7,354 nucleotides of DNA, from contig CAIWET010000427.1 in assembly GCA_903911805.1 (NCBI GenBank), forward strand, positions 1 to 7,354. The letters are read 5' to 3'. The notes beneath the pieces are model-generated. The model saw only the letters and a program-made list of their open reading frames with translations, had not been told where the DNA came from and ran no database searches. The first letter of the stretch is position 1; each line of letters opens with the position of its first letter. This document shows positions 5,938 to 7,354 of the stretch, one piece after another. The position numbers and the translations under genes are program-made. The DNA comes from an uncultured Ignavibacteria bacterium. GTDB taxonomy: Bacteria; Bacteroidota; Ignavibacteria; Kapaibacteriales; UBA2268.

Positions 5938-7306
5938 CATTCTTAGGAATTAGAATATTACACTTAGTTCCATTAGGTTGATTTGCTTCATAACTCACTT
6001 TTGCATTTAATAATTCTTCAGTCGCTTTGATCATTACAAAGCCAAGTCCTAGACCAGTTATTGAGCCATCATTAATAAAATTAAAAGCTTCAACTTCAGA
6101 ATTATTAAAAAGTGAAAAATCAAATCCATCCCCTTGGTCTGAAATTCTAATTGATAAATCATCATTTACCAATTCTGTTTCTACTATTATTTCACTTTGG
6201 TCAGGAGAAAATTTAATAGCATTTGCAATAATTTCAGATAACATTGTATCCAATAAACTTCTATCAACAACAAAAAAGACTTCACCTTCGTGCAGATTTA
6301 ATAAAAATTTATGATTAGCAACATTAAATTTATTATTTTTCAATAAAAAAGATTTTATCATTTCTCTGATATCAAAACCATTCGGAAAACAAACAATTTC
6401 ACCGGCCTGATACTTTATTAAAAATTGTATTCTATTCAATATGTTCAGTATTTCGTCAGCGGATTTCCTTGAATACTGATTATATTTAACAGCACTATCA
6501 ATATCTTTATAACCAAGGAAATCACCAACTACTTGAATTGATCCAATTAATGAAGTTAATGGATTTCTGAATACGTGAGAAGTAATATTAATAAATTTTG
6601 ATTTCATTTTATTGGATTCAATTTCATTCTCTAAAATCAATCTTACGTTTTCTTTTTCTTGTTCCAATTTCATTTGCAAAAAATAATTTCTTCTGCTATT
6701 TAATTCTGTTATATAAGAAGCCACACAAGTTAATACAAAAGTTGTAACTAAAAAAAATACATTATAAAGAAATAATTTAATAGGAAAATCAATAAAAATA
6801 TTCCCAATAAAACTATAAAGTACAACTAAAGATAATCCTGTAACAAAAGTATTCAAAAATCTCATTCGCAATACCACAGATGAATAAATAAGGATTAACA
6901 TCATTGTGTGGGAATTGAAATAGCTTATTGGAATTGGCGAGAAAACATTTATAATTATTACTGAAATAACAACAATTCCAACAATAATATTTGATAATAA
7001 TTGCCATTTATTTTTAAGTCGTTGCGTGTAACTCAAAACAATTAAAATAGAAACAATAGGTAAAACTATTAAATACCTAAGAATTAAAAAATTATTTAAA
7101 AGTTCTCCTTGGTAGCGGTAAAAATCTAAAAATCCAATTAAGGCATAAACAATTATTGTTATAAAAATTGCATTTCTTTGAAAACCCTTCATTGAAGAAT
7201 ATAATCTCTCCAAATAGCACTTCTCTAATTCACTATCCTTAAACTTTAGTTTAAAATAGTTGATTTCTAGCTCTTCATTTATATTAAGTATATCTTTGAA
7301 TTTCAT
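5924..7306 (-). CDS. Membrane-bound sensor histidine kinase
   Basis: With the ATG at 7306 the protein has 460 residues. Six probable membrane helices lie between about 44 and 200, preceded by a cytoplasmic stretch (FKDSELEKCYLERLYSSM) similar to the N-terminus of some membrane sensors and adenylate cyclases. A charged signalling helix (about 206-236) leads to HisKA with ITSHVFRNPLTSL (241-253), H244 being the phospho-acceptor. The HATPase domain follows: N box EIIANAIKFSP (358-368), G1 DQGDGF (390-395), G2 GLGLGFVMIK (418-427). The ATP site looks intact. The residue after the histidine is V instead of the usual E or D, which may alter catalysis. No periplasmic sensor domain exists, so the signal is probably sensed in the membrane. 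No response regulator is adjacent. A TTG at 7324 could add six residues, but it lies in a likely promoter element. Signal and partner are unknown. Confidence 0.9.
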   Translation of the reverse strand: MKFKDILNINEELEINYFKLKFKDSELEKCYLERLYSSMKGFQRNAIFITIIVYALIGFLDFYRYQGELLNNFLILRYLIVLPIVSILIVLSYTQRLKNKWQLLSNIIVGIVVISVIIINVFSPIPISYFNSHTMMLILIYSSVVLRMRFLNTFVTGLSLVVLYSFIGNIFIDFPIKLFLYNVFFLVTTFVLTCVASYITELNSRRNYFLQMKLEQEKENVRLILENEIESNKMKSKFINITSHVFRNPLTSLIGSIQVVGDFLGYKDIDSAVKYNQYSRKSADEILNILNRIQFLIKYQAGEIVCFPNGFDIREMIKSFLLKNNKFNVANHKFLLNLHEGEVFFVVDRSLLDTMLSEIIANAIKFSPDQSEIIVETELVNDDLSIRISDQGDGFDFSLFNNSEVEAFNFINDGSITGLGLGFVMIKATEELLNAKVSYEANQPNGTKCNILIPKNVILK

Positions 7307-7321
7307 AATTATAAAAAAATT

Positions 7322-7329
7322 CAAATTTA
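7322..7329 (-). promoter_or_regulatory. Possible -7 promoter element of the histidine kinase gene
   Basis: TAAATTTG on the minus strand matches TAnnTTTG and ends 15 nt before the ATG at 7306. The window ends too close to see a proper -33 element; no TTG is visible at 19-20 nt spacing. If real, the leader is only about ten bases long and the TTG codon inside it cannot be the start. Confidence 0.45.
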
Positions 7330-7354
7330 CGAAATTATCAAATATTAATATTTA

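Noticed and set aside
6027..6314. Open frame on the plus strand, antisense to the kinase ATPase domain
   Set aside because: It mirrors a well-conserved domain on the other strand; low-complexity translation with no recognisable motif.
6813..7007. Second minus-strand frame inside the kinase membrane region
   Set aside because: It is an out-of-frame reading of the hydrophobic region of the kinase, with no start signals.
7307..7324. TTG at 7324 as start of the histidine kinase
   Set aside because: It lies inside a TAnnTTTG promoter-like element, has no ribosome site, and the ATG six codons later gives a normal start for the conserved N-terminus.

Overview
The window is AT-rich chromosomal DNA (roughly 30% GC by eye) from a bacterium with an outer membrane. 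Several features point to the Bacteroidota/Chlorobi side of the FCB group. The tRNA gene is preceded by a promoter of the Bacteroidota type (TTG, 20 nt, TAATTTTG, fitting TAnnTTTG). Its CCA end is not encoded. The lead genes of transcription units have no Shine-Dalgarno sequence. Most of the internal operon genes do have good Shine-Dalgarno sites (AAGGAGGAGG, AAAGGAGG, AAGGAG), which is less typical of classical Bacteroidia or Flavobacteriia. A deeper branch such as Ignavibacteria/Kapabacteria-like lineages is therefore my guess. This placement is inference, and no marker gene was compared.

Left half (1-3625, all minus strand, read right to left): a tightly packed five-gene cluster. It holds an MlaF-type ABC ATPase, an MlaD/MCE-domain protein, a Sir2-type NAD-dependent deacylase, a secreted M15 zinc peptidase of the D,D-/L,D-carboxypeptidase type, and a WaaE-like family 2 glycosyltransferase cut by the window edge. 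Junctions are 14 nt apart, 1 nt overlapping (TAATG), directly abutting, and 4 nt overlapping (ATGA), so one translationally coupled operon is likely. Four of the five products fit envelope work: lipid transport between membranes, peptidoglycan trimming and LPS-type glycosylation. The sirtuin is the odd member. The MlaE-type permease that the ATPase needs is not in the window.

Middle (3626-3934): a leader region with a perfect 14-bp palindrome, a strong bidirectional terminator hairpin, and tRNA-Asn(GTT) on the minus strand with its own promoter.

Right half: recO (recombination mediator, plus strand) overlaps by ATGA with a CNNM/CBS/CorC-HlyC membrane protein. This pair converges on a minus-strand membrane histidine kinase with six probable membrane segments. 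The two converging genes overlap by a perfect 14-bp palindrome, so both proteins end in the same residues (ILK). No mobile element, CRISPR array, frameshift or pseudogene was seen. The window is mostly conserved housekeeping and envelope genes. The most unusual points are the gene company of the sirtuin, the missing permease, the altered H-box of the kinase and the palindromic tail-to-tail overlap.
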